43,438 nt of DNA from an uncultured Bacteroidales bacterium (GTDB lineage Bacteria; Bacteroidota; Bacteroidia; Bacteroidales; Muribaculaceae), in the NCBI GenBank assembly GCA_902800715.1, contig CADCFN010000020.1, positions 1 to 43,438 of the forward strand, written 5' to 3'. Below are positions 1 through 8,872 of this stretch, one piece after another. Position 1 is the stretch's first letter. Each line of letters opens with the position of its first letter. The notes under the pieces are model-generated. The model was not told the origin of the DNA, made no database searches, and was given only the letters and a program-made list of their open reading frames with translations. The translations under genes and the position numbers were made by a program.

Positions 1-79
1 CTGTCTTCGGAATCTTGACGTGGACTCGGCGGTTTCCCTTCCTTGTCTCTGCACTGTCAATTTTCCTCATTGCAAACAT
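1..79 (-). CDS. 5' end of an unknown gene, cut by the window edge
   Basis: An open frame reads leftwards off the window. It starts at 79 (ATG) or in frame at 70 (ATG), giving MFAMRKIDSAETRKGN and on to the edge. The visible 26 residues are basic and do not identify a family. The main support is a well-formed Bacteroidetes promoter just upstream (175-206, minus strand), which would give a leader of about 90 bases. There is no signal peptide in the visible part. The product cannot be named from this fragment. Confidence 0.4.
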   Translation of the reverse strand, partial: MFAMRKIDSAETRKGNRRVHVKIPKT

Positions 80-174
80 TTCAATGAACTCAAAATGCTT
101 CCGGCACACCCGCAAAAAAAGGCGTCAAAAAAATCGCTCACGCAATTTGTCATATTGTGAGCCGAAAAGCGATG

Positions 175-206
175 CAAAATTACAGCCGCACGGGAAACCG
201 ACCAAA
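175..206 (-). promoter_or_regulatory. Bacteroidetes-type promoter for the edge gene
   Basis: Read on the minus strand, TTTG at 206-203, 20 bases, then TAATTTTG at 182-175 match the -33/-7 consensus of the Bacteroidetes primary sigma factor (TTTG...TAnnTTTG). It faces the partial gene at the left edge. Confidence 0.55.
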
Positions 207-438
207 TATTCCGAAAGAAAAATCTAATATTTAACCTATTTTCACAATTCAATGGCAAAAATGGCATTTTTTTGCCCATGTAAGCCATCCCTTTACCTAT
301 ATATAATATGGTATTAATACTTTAGTATAAATAATTACTTAGGGTATTATAAGCGGAGCGACCCACAAAAGACCGCTCCGCAATATTTTTCAAGCACCCA
401 GGGCATACGCCCTAGCGCCAACAGATCATGTCACACCA
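207..438. other. Intergenic, AT-rich, no gene
   Basis: With the promoter region this makes about 360 bases between the edge gene and the coiled-coil gene. Short frames on both strands lack start context and look random. Besides the hairpin at 353-381 there is a small stem, AGGGC/GCCCT, at 400-413. Nothing else is recognisable. Confidence 0.6.
353..390. terminator. Hairpin with T-run, probable terminator
   Basis: GCGGAGCG (353-360) pairs perfectly with CGCTCCGC (374-381). On the plus strand it is followed by a T-rich stretch at 384-390. On the minus strand, the direction of the gene ending at 439, it is followed only by TTATAAT. It probably ends transcription of the coiled-coil gene, and may work in both directions. 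Confidence 0.5.
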
Positions 439-1857
439 TCAGAACAGGGAAAGCTGACGGGGATCCTCACCAGGATGAGGCGGTTGCGAACCGTCATCAG
501 CCCAATCGATGTCATCAATTTCACTCATGGCGGGATCATCTTCGGTCACCACAGAAGGCTCCTGGAAAATGCCACCACCCTGAGCCGGCCCAGCCGGACG
601 CTTGCTCAGTTCCTCTACCTGCTGCATAAGGGCAGCGATGCGACGGTCCTTCTCAATGATAGCGTCGTTCATCGCCTGTGCCTCGTGCTGTTTCTTCTGC
701 AAGGTCACCTGAATGCGCTTCAGCTCGGCCTTGACATCATCGCGCTCAGCAGTGATCTTTGCGAAATTGGCAGCACGCTCATTGCCGTCAACGCTCAATG
801 AGTTGTACTTGCGCTTGAAGTCCTCAGCCATTGCATTGGCAGACGCCAGCTGCTGCTTGAGACCATCAATGATGTTGCCAGTCTCGATGCTGCGGCGGTT
901 CTGCACCTCGGCATTCTGCTTGGCGGTCTGTTCAAGCTGCTCAATTGACTTGCGCTGCGATTCGTTCTCGTCCTTGAGTACGATATGCGCCTTGCGCAAC
1001 TCATCAAACTCAGAAGCGCGCTTCTGGAGGTCGATAATCTGCTGACGGAGGGATGCAATCTCAGAATTCTTCTTGTCTTTAAACTCTTCAACCTGCTCTA
1101 CGGTCTTCTGCAACTCCTCGGCAGCCTTGAGGTCCTCGGCTGCTGCTGCAAGCTTCTCCTCCAGCTCTGCCACATTGGCGCGGAGGCGCTCGATAAGCTC
1201 ATCGCGCTGCTCCACCTGCTGGTTGAGCTGGTCGATGGTGGGCCCGTCATCGGCAGGCAAAGGCATATTGTCGCGACGCTCGATTTCAGCATCACGGTCA
1301 GCGACCTGCTTGTGCAAGTCCTCGATTGTGGCGTTGAGCTGCTCAATCTGGGCATTCAGTTCCTCGGAGTTGTCACCGCGTGCTTCCATCGCCTTGATTC
1401 GGCTCTCGAGGCTCTTCTTCTCGATTTCGAGTTTATCGCAGGCAGCTTCGAGCTCATCGACCTTTCCCGAGAGTTCGTTGGCCCTGTTGTGAGCCTGACG
1501 ACGATTTGCCTCATTGACCTGCATCTTCTCCTTATTCTCCTCGACCAGCTTGTTGGCATCCTCGACCTTCTGCATGAGTTCTTCACGCTCTTTCTTCCAG
1601 TTGCCCTTGAGCATGGCGATGACAGCCTGGGTATGCTCATTCATGAGTCGAGCAGCCTTATCGGCGAACTCAGCATCAATGGCATACTCCTCGGTTTTGT
1701 CCACCTCGATGTGAACGTCATCGTTGACACGCTCCTGGTCATGTACATTCTTGTCCTTGCTAAAGGGGTTTACAAAAGTAGTGGGCTGGCCAAAAACATC
1801 ATACTCATCATCGCTTGAGCCACCCAGAGCATTCTTGATAGATTTAATAAAAGACAT
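439..1857 (-). CDS. Long coiled-coil protein, unknown function
   Basis: A 472-residue protein without signal peptide or membrane segment, so probably cytoplasmic. Residues about 1-60 form a polar head (MSFIKSIKNALGGSSDDEYD at the start). Residues about 60-425 are almost continuous heptad-like helix rich in E, K, Q, L and A (for example LNQQVEQRDELIERLRANV), typical of a parallel coiled coil. The last 45 residues are acidic and proline/glycine-rich and end in RQLSLF. It resembles SMC- or ezrin-type coiled coils only in composition, and no enzymatic motif is seen. It is transcribed towards the left edge and separated from topA by a strong terminator, so it is probably its own unit. No clear -7 box was found upstream. 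The reading frame is certain; the function is unknown. Confidence 0.85.
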   Translation of the reverse strand: MSFIKSIKNALGGSSDDEYDVFGQPTTFVNPFSKDKNVHDQERVNDDVHIEVDKTEEYAIDAEFADKAARLMNEHTQAVIAMLKGNWKKEREELMQKVEDANKLVEENKEKMQVNEANRRQAHNRANELSGKVDELEAACDKLEIEKKSLESRIKAMEARGDNSEELNAQIEQLNATIEDLHKQVADRDAEIERRDNMPLPADDGPTIDQLNQQVEQRDELIERLRANVAELEEKLAAAAEDLKAAEELQKTVEQVEEFKDKKNSEIASLRQQIIDLQKRASEFDELRKAHIVLKDENESQRKSIEQLEQTAKQNAEVQNRRSIETGNIIDGLKQQLASANAMAEDFKRKYNSLSVDGNERAANFAKITAERDDVKAELKRIQVTLQKKQHEAQAMNDAIIEKDRRIAALMQQVEELSKRPAGPAQGGGIFQEPSVVTEDDPAMSEIDDIDWADDGSQPPHPGEDPRQLSLF

Positions 1858-2147
1858 AATTTCTTAATCGTTTTTTTGTTATTTGGTTTGTTTTAGTTGT
1901 TATCCACTCCATGCACCCGTCCAAAAACCGTTGAAAAACTTAAAATCCACTTGAGGAATCAATATGTAGCATTCAGTCAACCAATAGAATAGACGATTTG
2001 CAATCAACGGAGATTCCATGGCAAAAGCCAAGGGTCTTCTCTCCAATCGGTAAAATTACGATGATTTTTTCTAATAGAGACCCGAAAAAGGAAAAAATTT
2101 CATTATTTAGACTGAATTTATTCTTTCTCCTTACAATTATAAAACAA
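1858..2147. other. Intergenic region between topA and the coiled-coil gene
   Basis: About 290 AT-rich bases upstream of the coiled-coil gene. It must hold that gene's promoter, but no TAnnTTTG box is convincing on the minus strand. Small frames on both strands (about 68 codons) run across the topA terminator hairpin and are not credible genes. Confidence 0.5.
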
Positions 2148-2191
2148 ACTAGAGGCTGTGCGACAATAAAATACAACACACAGCCTCTAGT
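2137..2191 (-). terminator. Rho-independent terminator of topA
   Basis: A perfect 13-bp stem, ACTAGAGGCTGTG (2148-2160) with CACAGCCTCTAGT (2179-2191), lies 17 bases past the topA stop. Read on the minus strand it is followed by TTTGTTTTA. Confidence 0.9.
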
Positions 2192-2207
2192 AATACTTTA
2201 AAAGAAA

Positions 2208-4568
2208 TTACTTCTTTGTTGAAGTTTTCTTGGTTGCGGTTTTGGTCCGAGCGGCTTTGCGGCGGGCGGTTCCTTTAGAGATATTCGCCTCATCGGCAAC
2301 AATCTCGCGACACTCCTCGAGAGTGAGTGATTCGGCATTCATGCCCTTGGGAATCTTGACATTCTGCTTCTTGTAAACGATGTAGGGACCATAGCGTCCA
2401 TTCATCACCTTGAGCTCAGGTTCCTCGTCGAAGGTCTTGAGCACCTTCTTGGCCTCGGCTTCGCGTTGGGCCTTGATGAGTTCCACTGCTTCCTCGAGCG
2501 TGATAGCCGTGGGAGACATTTCCTTGGGAATGGAGGCATACTTGCCATTGTGCTTGACATAGGGGCCATAGTGTCCCACGCCAACGGTAACCTCAGCACC
2601 CTCGAAGTCGCCCAAGTCGCGCGGCAGGTCAAAGAGCTTAATCGCCTCCTCCAGGGTCAGCGTCTCGATGCTCTGTCCACGCTGCAACGAAGCAAAACGC
2701 GGCTTGGTCTCGTTGTCGGCGCTACCCATCTGCACGAGGGGCCCATACCTGCCGATCTTGACCATTACGGGAAGTCCCGTTTGGGGGTCATTGCCCAGCA
2801 AACGCTCACCAACCTTGTGCTCTAAGCGAAGTGACGACACCTTGCTGATGCTCGGGTGGAAACCCTCATAGAAATCAGCGATTTCCTTATTCCAGACGAC
2901 ATTACCCTTAGCGACCTCATCGAACTCATTCTCGACCTTAGCCGTAAAGTTGTAGTCCATAATCGAGGGGAAATACTTCACCAGGAATTCATTGACCACC
3001 ATGCCCACATCGGTGGGGATAAGTTTGCCCTTCTCTACACCATAGAGTTCGCTCTTCTTGCCAGTCGTGATTTTACCACCCTTGAGCGTGATTACTTCAT
3101 ACTCACGCTTCTGTCCCTTGCTCTCGCCTTTCTCGACGTAGTTGCGGTCTTGAATTGTCGAAATAATGGGGGCATAAGTGGAGGGGCGTCCGATTCCCAG
3201 CTCCTCGAGTCGGCGCACCAGCGAAGCCTCGGTGTATCGGTTAGGCTGCTGGGTGAAGCGCTGAATTGCCGTTACGGCCTCGGCATCGAGCAGGTCACCA
3301 CGCGAGAGAGCCGGCAGGGTGTGCAACTCGGGCGATGCCGGCGCATTGTCATCGGTACTCTCGAAATAAACCTTGAGGAAACCGTCGAACTTGACAACCT
3401 CGCCCTCGGCAACAAAGATTTCCTTGCGACCTGTGACGGTGATGTTGGCTGTCGTCTTCTCGAGTTCGGCATCCGACATCTGGGATGCGATGGTACGCTT
3501 CCAGATGAGGTCATAAAGCTTCTTCTCCTGGGGATTGCCCGTAATGGTGTGATTGCTGATGTAAGTGGGACGTATGGCCTCGTGTGCCTCCTGAGCGCCC
3601 TTGCTGGTGGTGCGGTAGTGACGCACCTTGAGGTACTGCTCACCGATGTTCTCCTTGATTTCCTTGCTGATGGCACCCAGTGCCAGGTTGCTCAGGTTGA
3701 CGGAGTCGGTACGCATGTAGGTAATCAAGCCTTCCTCATAGAGGCGTTGCGCCAGTCTCATCGTCTGCTTGACCGAGAGGCCCAGCTTGCGCGCAGCCTC
3801 CTGCTGGAGCGTACTGGTGGTGAAAGGAGGAGCCGGAGAGCGCTTGACAGGCTTGACAGCGACATTATCCACTGTGAACTCAGCTTGCTGGCAGTTCTCG
3901 AGGAATGCCAGAGCCGTTTCATGATCCTCCATGTGACGGTTGAGTTCAGCCGAGAAACTCGTTCCTTCGCTGCCCTTGAACTGGGCCGTAATGCGATAAT
4001 ACGGCTCACTGGTGAACGCCTTGATTTCTTTCTCGCGCTCAGCGACGAGACGAACGGCGACACTCTGCACACGTCCAGCCGACAGGCCCGGCATAATCTT
4101 GCGCCACAGCACGGGAGACAGTTCGAAACCCACGATGCGGTCAAGCACGCGCCTTGCCTGCTGCGCGTCCACCAGGTTGAGGTCGATGTTGCGCGGATGC
4201 TGTATGGCTTCCAGAATCGCAGGTTCGGTAATCTCGTGGAAGACGATGCGTCGCGTGTTGTCGGGCGACAGTCCCAGCACCTCGAACAAGTGCCAAGCGA
4301 TAGCCTCTCCCTCACGGTCTTCATCACTTGCGAGCCACACGATGTCGGCCTTGGCAGCTTCATCCTTCAGTTTCTTGACCTGATCCTCCTTGTCTTCGGG
4401 AATCTCATAAATCGGCATGAAGCCATTCTCCACATCGATGCTGAAATTCTTCTTGTGCAAGTCGCGGATGTGACCGAAACTCGACATCACCTTATAGTCG
4501 TTACCCAAGAACTTTTGGATTGTTTTAGCCTTTGCAGGGGACTCTACGATTACTAGATTTTTTGCCAT
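2208..4568 (-). CDS. topA: DNA topoisomerase I
   Basis: Type IA topoisomerase of 786 residues that relaxes negative supercoils by passing a strand through a transient 5'-phosphotyrosine break. The N-terminal Toprim domain begins at KNLVIVESPAKAKTIQKFLG (residues 3-22) and carries the metal-binding acidic cluster SDEDREGE (81-88). The catalytic tyrosine lies in EGLITYMRTDS and is Tyr284. The C-terminal part has at least three topoisomerase C-terminal repeats with a GRYGP or GHYGP core (about residues 585, 640 and 715) and a lysine-rich tail (KTATKKTSTKK). No four-cysteine zinc ribbons are seen, unlike E. coli TopA (865 residues). The gene stands alone between a promoter-like box at 4597-4604 and its own terminator. 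Confidence 0.97.
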   Translation of the reverse strand: MAKNLVIVESPAKAKTIQKFLGNDYKVMSSFGHIRDLHKKNFSIDVENGFMPIYEIPEDKEDQVKKLKDEAAKADIVWLASDEDREGEAIAWHLFEVLGLSPDNTRRIVFHEITEPAILEAIQHPRNIDLNLVDAQQARRVLDRIVGFELSPVLWRKIMPGLSAGRVQSVAVRLVAEREKEIKAFTSEPYYRITAQFKGSEGTSFSAELNRHMEDHETALAFLENCQQAEFTVDNVAVKPVKRSPAPPFTTSTLQQEAARKLGLSVKQTMRLAQRLYEEGLITYMRTDSVNLSNLALGAISKEIKENIGEQYLKVRHYRTTSKGAQEAHEAIRPTYISNHTITGNPQEKKLYDLIWKRTIASQMSDAELEKTTANITVTGRKEIFVAEGEVVKFDGFLKVYFESTDDNAPASPELHTLPALSRGDLLDAEAVTAIQRFTQQPNRYTEASLVRRLEELGIGRPSTYAPIISTIQDRNYVEKGESKGQKREYEVITLKGGKITTGKKSELYGVEKGKLIPTDVGMVVNEFLVKYFPSIMDYNFTAKVENEFDEVAKGNVVWNKEIADFYEGFHPSISKVSSLRLEHKVGERLLGNDPQTGLPVMVKIGRYGPLVQMGSADNETKPRFASLQRGQSIETLTLEEAIKLFDLPRDLGDFEGAEVTVGVGHYGPYVKHNGKYASIPKEMSPTAITLEEAVELIKAQREAEAKKVLKTFDEEPELKVMNGRYGPYIVYKKQNVKIPKGMNAESLTLEECREIVADEANISKGTARRKAARTKTATKKTSTKK

Positions 4569-4596
4569 AAATGAGTTGTGTTTTTAAAATCGGCTG

Positions 4597-4604
4597 CAAA
4601 GGTA
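4597..4604 (-). promoter_or_regulatory. Probable -7 box of topA
   Basis: The minus strand reads TACCTTTG, matching TAnnTTTG, 28 bases upstream of the topA start. At the expected -33 position only a weak match (GTG instead of TTG, about 4626) is present, so the call rests on the -7 box. Confidence 0.45.
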
Positions 4605-4726
4605 ATCCAATAATTTGAAATAAGGCACCGAAAAAGGCAAGTTTTTTTTCATTACACATCTTTAATAATATATATTATTAAGGAGTAAGAGAAACTACGG
4701 TTTTTCATGGTAGGCGCTTTGAGGGC

Positions 4727-4770
4727 AAAAAAAAGTGCGCCCTTGCGGCATCACTGCCGTATGGACGCAC
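4727..4770 (-). terminator. Terminator of the first B12 operon
   Basis: The minus strand reads GTGCG..CC..TACGGCA, loop GTGA, TGCCG..GG..CGCAC, a long stem with a few mismatches, followed directly by eight T. It lies 49 bases after the stop of the DUF4465 gene and is a textbook intrinsic terminator. Confidence 0.93.
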
Positions 4771-4818
4771 ATTCACACATCAGGTTACTATATACTAATA
4801 TCTATTTTTCTCTAGGAC

Positions 4819-6096
4819 TTATTTAACTACCTTAGCTGTGCTAGTGGTGCCGTCGGCGTAGGTGATGACTACGATCGTCATGCCGTTGACCGACTGCATC
4901 TCCTGACCAGCCATGTTATAGTAACGAATGCCAGCAACAGCCTTGCCACTCATCATCTCGCTGATGCTGGTGGGAGGTGTAACCTTCTTGGGAACGTCTA
5001 CCAGTTGGGGCTCGTTGGTGATGATCTCGCCGTTATCATAGATGGCCTCGGCAACGATTGCCACTTGGTAATCCTCAGCCTTGCGTTCAAAGTTCGTGGG
5101 GTTGGCAATCTCAGTAAGCGCACGACCACCATTCTCATCAACCAGATAGAGAACTACGGTTCCATGCTCAGCTACTTCGCCCTCGATGACACCCTCAACA
5201 ACAACGTAATTATCTTCGACTGTCGTGTTCAGCTTGGGAGCAACGGGAGTATAAGGCTCTGGGCCGGGAGTGTCACCACCCTCGCCCTTCACTTGGAACT
5301 TGTCCATGCAGAAGTAGGCAGCAGTATTCATGCCATAGTCACCCGTATCGGTCGAAGTCATGGTAAAGTAAACTGACTCCACCTCGCCCAGGCTAGAGAG
5401 GTCAAAGAATGTCCAATCGTTGAGGGCGTGGAGCTGTCCGTTGGTGAATTCAACGAGATTGATGCTAGTGGTAGTTTCCGAGCCATCAGCAGCAACGCCA
5501 TGGGCGATGAGCTGGAAATAGTCACCCTCGGCAAAGGGGGCGCCAAAACCGTCGCCATGCTCACAACCGTAATAGGGCCAAGGATGGTTGCAAACGTAAA
5601 CACCCACAGGCTCAAAGGTCGTGTTACCGTCCTTGTCAACAAACATCACCTGGTTGCTGGGACCTTCAACTGCCCAATTGCTGTAATAAGCCACAAAATA
5701 GGGCTGAGTGGGATCAGCAGTCACCGAGCCGTCATTGATGACACAGCCACCGCCAGCCATGCAGCCGCCAAAATAGGTGGTCCAGGAGCCACTGCTACCG
5801 GGCTGACCATAGTCGGTCTGATCGCCACCGATAGCGGGGCAGAATCCGTCCCAATAATAGCCACCCCATGAGGCGCCCTCGCCGTCAATGAGGTGTGAGA
5901 GAAGGAACTCACCATTCTCATCGCCGAACTCCAACCATGTATAGTCCACATCGTTGTAGCACCCAGTCCAGATACCGTAGTCATTGTATTCCAACGTAGA
6001 GGGATTCAATGGCTTGTTCAAATCGAGTGTAATCACACCAGCCCATGCGGCCGAAGCCATCAAGGCACTAACTGCAAATGTAAAAATCTTCTTCAT
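4819..6096 (-). CDS. Secreted DUF4465 protein in the B12-riboswitch operon
   Basis: 425 residues. Signal peptide 1-19 (MKKIFTFAVSALMASAAWA). Residues about 30-272 match the DUF4465 pattern: aromatic and glycine-rich strands, then DWTFFDLSSLG and the closing GMNTAAYFCMDKFQV. Residues about 280-370 form an Ig-like strand-rich module with LYLVDENGGRALTEI, clearly related to the equivalent part of the gene at 20945-22066. The last 50 residues (VAGIRYYNMAGQEM, ending in KVVK) resemble a type IX secretion sorting tail. The start is only 34 bases past the stop of the upstream surface-protein gene and no promoter lies between, so it should share the cobalamin riboswitch at 8873-9040. DUF4465 proteins are known from Bacteroidetes B12 loci; a role in binding or handling corrinoids at the cell surface is inference. 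Confidence 0.88.
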   Translation of the reverse strand: MKKIFTFAVSALMASAAWAGVITLDLNKPLNPSTLEYNDYGIWTGCYNDVDYTWLEFGDENGEFLLSHLIDGEGASWGGYYWDGFCPAIGGDQTDYGQPGSSGSWTTYFGGCMAGGGCVINDGSVTADPTQPYFVAYYSNWAVEGPSNQVMFVDKDGNTTFEPVGVYVCNHPWPYYGCEHGDGFGAPFAEGDYFQLIAHGVAADGSETTTSINLVEFTNGQLHALNDWTFFDLSSLGEVESVYFTMTSTDTGDYGMNTAAYFCMDKFQVKGEGGDTPGPEPYTPVAPKLNTTVEDNYVVVEGVIEGEVAEHGTVVLYLVDENGGRALTEIANPTNFERKAEDYQVAIVAEAIYDNGEIITNEPQLVDVPKKVTPPTSISEMMSGKAVAGIRYYNMAGQEMQSVNGMTIVVITYADGTTSTAKVVK

Positions 6097-6130
6097 GATT
6101 ATTTCATTTATTTAAAGGTTAAACAATGTG

Positions 6131-8707
6131 TTAATTGTATCTTATATTCATCAAAAGGTCGATGAGTAGAGTAACGTCACCGATGTCTATCACGCCGTCA
6201 CGGTTTACATCGGCAGCACCCGGGTCATAATCGGCTAATACCGAACCCATGAGCACATCAATGAGTTTAGTGACATCGGCGATATCCACTCTATCGTCCA
6301 TATTAACGTCACCAGGATGTGAAACCCTTGTAACAGTAACAACGAACGATGCCGTTGCCAGTTTGCCGTTACTGTCGGTAGTGACCGTTACCGTCGTCTT
6401 GCCTGGGGCTACCGCTACGACATGAAGGTTGGTGCCGCTCACCCATGTGCGAGCAACCTGGGGGTTGGCACTTTTTGCTGTGGACACAGCCAGAGCAGCC
6501 ATGTTGTCGGCGTCATTGACGGCGTGCAGCAAGTCAATCTCCTGGGACTCGCCTTCAGGCAGTTGCTTGTCTGTAATGACCACCGTGGGATCGCAGACGT
6601 CGGGATAGACCGCCATCGACGGGAACCAATAGGCATCCTGCAGGCGCACTTGCTTTTTGAGTTCCAGCGTGTTGGCATCATAGAAGAGCACCCAGTTGTG
6701 GTTAAAGTTCTGATAGGACAGGGGGGCAGCTTCGGTCGTCTGTACCACCATATCTCCAGTGTGGGGGTCAAAGCTGATGGCTGATGCATAGAGTCCCTGA
6801 CGTTCCTTCGTGCCGTCCCAGTTGATTTCAACGCCCTCAGGCAGAGTGATGAGTTCATCAGTAAACATGCGCGTCGTGAAGTCATAACAGCTGATGTAGT
6901 TCTGATACTCGTCATAGTTGTAATAGACACGTTCGGCCTGGGGATCGACACAGACCATGCAAGGCCGCCAAGCGCCCCACGAGCTCATCGCGCCACGGGT
7001 ACCATCTAAAGGATATACCTCGGCGACACTCAGTGTGACAGGATCGATACGGGTGAAGTTGGCTTCATAGGGGCCTCCACTGTAGTCATAGATTTCACGG
7101 GAATTGTTTGCCACATACAAGTTACCGCCTGCTGTCACAAACACGGTAACAATGTTGGGGAACGGCAAAGTGGTCACGATGGCATCACTGGCAGGATCAA
7201 TCACATGCAGTCCCCTGCCCTGCTGCACGGCAAACACATACTGCCCAAAGCGCACCATATCACCGCACTGGTCTTTATATAGGCTGTTGTAATCACCCTT
7301 AGCGCTAGACAATGTGCCGTCGATAGCACCCGTCACGCTCATCGAGGGAACATTGAAGACAAAGATGCCCGCACTGGTCGAGACATAGCCTTTTTCGGCT
7401 GTGACGGCGCAATAGGCGCGACCATCATAGATGCTGTCGGGCGACTCGCCGAATCGGAGGAGGCTACCTTGCTGCTTGAGCGTTGCTGCATCGAGCACCG
7501 CCAGTCGTGAGCCCATGGTGTTGCCCGACGCCTCGCTGGTGTTTGCCTGCTTGCTGACGAGGAACAGATGGTTGCCATAGAGCTGTCCGAACTGGGTTGT
7601 CACACCGAGTTTCGTGTCAGGATTGACGATGGCATAGACATTGTATTCCATCTCGTCATAGTCGTAGTTGTAATAATTGAGTGAGCCCTGGTTGGGTCCA
7701 TAACGGTCCTCGTTGACAAAGATGATGCCGTTGGTGAACGTATAATCACCGGGACCAGGACCGGGTTCATCGGCTTCGGCATCGGGGTGCAAATCCTCAG
7801 CACCGCACACCTCGGTAGATACTTCACCAAGCCAGCCGCAATAGTCGAGTTGAGCACAATAGACCTTGATAAAGTCAATGTGGTCGAGGGGTACAGGATT
7901 GCCATTCTCGTCAATTGCCCAGTCAATCATGAAACCAGGTTCCTGCCCGTTGGGCAAGTTATCCACATAGCCTTCGCCAAAGAACGGCTGGAACCAGTTG
8001 TTGCCGTTGCCTCCACTCATATCAACAGAAGAATTGGGCAACCGTGTGCCTCGGAAGGTAAGCACCGTGTCCTCGATCCACAGCGGCCAATAGGGTTGGC
8101 TATGGAACGTGTTGCGCCACACATAGCCACTGGAGGCATCGGCATCGTTGCTCGTCCAATGGACATACTCGATATCGTTGATGAACTTCCAGCTTGCATG
8201 AGGTACACGAGGTTTGTCCTCGTCGGGTTTGAAATAGGTCACCTCGAAGCCGTGCTGGCAGCGGTCATAGTCTGTGCCCTTGATTTCATACCACTTGTCG
8301 CCGTCGCTGGGCACCCCGTTACCGTCCATGTCCACGCCCACCATGATGATGCCAGGTTCGCAGCAGCCGCCCGCCATATCGGGCACAGCAGCGCTTTGCA
8401 TGGCGTTACCGTAAATCTTCACGTCATAGCCGTGCTTGTTGATAACGGGATGGTCGAAGCCGAAGACGATATAGCCGCCATAGCTGCCCAAGCTGACAGG
8501 GCCGCCGGCCGCTTTTCCGCGCAACGACGCCTCGACGATGGCATTGATGCTGTCCTGAGTGTAGCCCGGCTTGTAGGCGGGCGACTGGTTCACGAACTGG
8601 CCCGGAGCAGGCAGGTAATCATACACACGGGCTATATAGGGCGAATTGCCGGCAGAAGCCGCCATCGCCGTCACAGCCATCAATGAAAAAAGTAATCTTT
8701 TCTTCAT
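6131..8707 (-). CDS. Secreted fusion: B12-locus surface domain, BtuG-like propeller, Ig-like, dockerin
   Basis: 858 residues from the ATG at 8707, chosen because a signal peptide starts there (MKKRLLFSLMAVTAMAASAG); an in-frame ATG at 8755 would add 16 polar residues. Residues about 22-312 are a surface domain closely matched by the protein at 24159-25370 (shared RVYDYLPAPGQFVN, GGYIVFGFDHPV, CEPGIIMVGVDMDGNGVPSD, SQPYWPLW, HIDFIKVY). Residues about 326-690 are a DUF5074/YncE-type beta-propeller like BtuG (NEDRYGPNQGSLNYYNYDY compares with CEGNMGWNKATLDYYDYAYG in the gene at 25405). An Ig-like module follows, then two dockerin-type repeats with calcium-loop residues (GDVNMDDRVDIADV, ADVNRDGVIDIGDV). 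It is the first gene of a riboswitch-led operon. Cobalamin capture at the surface is the likely role. Unlike BtuG it has no lipobox. Confidence 0.9.
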   Translation of the reverse strand: MKKRLLFSLMAVTAMAASAGNSPYIARVYDYLPAPGQFVNQSPAYKPGYTQDSINAIVEASLRGKAAGGPVSLGSYGGYIVFGFDHPVINKHGYDVKIYGNAMQSAAVPDMAGGCCEPGIIMVGVDMDGNGVPSDGDKWYEIKGTDYDRCQHGFEVTYFKPDEDKPRVPHASWKFINDIEYVHWTSNDADASSGYVWRNTFHSQPYWPLWIEDTVLTFRGTRLPNSSVDMSGGNGNNWFQPFFGEGYVDNLPNGQEPGFMIDWAIDENGNPVPLDHIDFIKVYCAQLDYCGWLGEVSTEVCGAEDLHPDAEADEPGPGPGDYTFTNGIIFVNEDRYGPNQGSLNYYNYDYDEMEYNVYAIVNPDTKLGVTTQFGQLYGNHLFLVSKQANTSEASGNTMGSRLAVLDAATLKQQGSLLRFGESPDSIYDGRAYCAVTAEKGYVSTSAGIFVFNVPSMSVTGAIDGTLSSAKGDYNSLYKDQCGDMVRFGQYVFAVQQGRGLHVIDPASDAIVTTLPFPNIVTVFVTAGGNLYVANNSREIYDYSGGPYEANFTRIDPVTLSVAEVYPLDGTRGAMSSWGAWRPCMVCVDPQAERVYYNYDEYQNYISCYDFTTRMFTDELITLPEGVEINWDGTKERQGLYASAISFDPHTGDMVVQTTEAAPLSYQNFNHNWVLFYDANTLELKKQVRLQDAYWFPSMAVYPDVCDPTVVITDKQLPEGESQEIDLLHAVNDADNMAALAVSTAKSANPQVARTWVSGTNLHVVAVAPGKTTVTVTTDSNGKLATASFVVTVTRVSHPGDVNMDDRVDIADVTKLIDVLMGSVLADYDPGAADVNRDGVIDIGDVTLLIDLLMNIRYN

Positions 8708-8872
8708 GTCATCATCTGTTTCTTGTTTCACATCATGTTGTGAATCAAGCGACACGTCGGAAGCCGGCAGTAGCCAGTGAAGACTTCAAGAAAATGGGCA
8801 GATTGTGCTCTGCATCATCTCACTTCGCCAGGGTTCAAATGCCGCGTGAACCACAATCAATGGCCGTGTGGA

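Noticed and set aside
1973-2201. Small frames on both strands between topA and the coiled-coil gene
   Set aside because: They run across the perfect topA terminator hairpin, have no promoter and overlap one another on opposite strands.
2856-4556. Plus-strand open frame of 566 codons opposite topA
   Set aside because: It lies fully inside topA, whose motifs and active-site residues are complete. The antisense frame is rich in Leu/Val/His, as expected from codon bias on the other strand.
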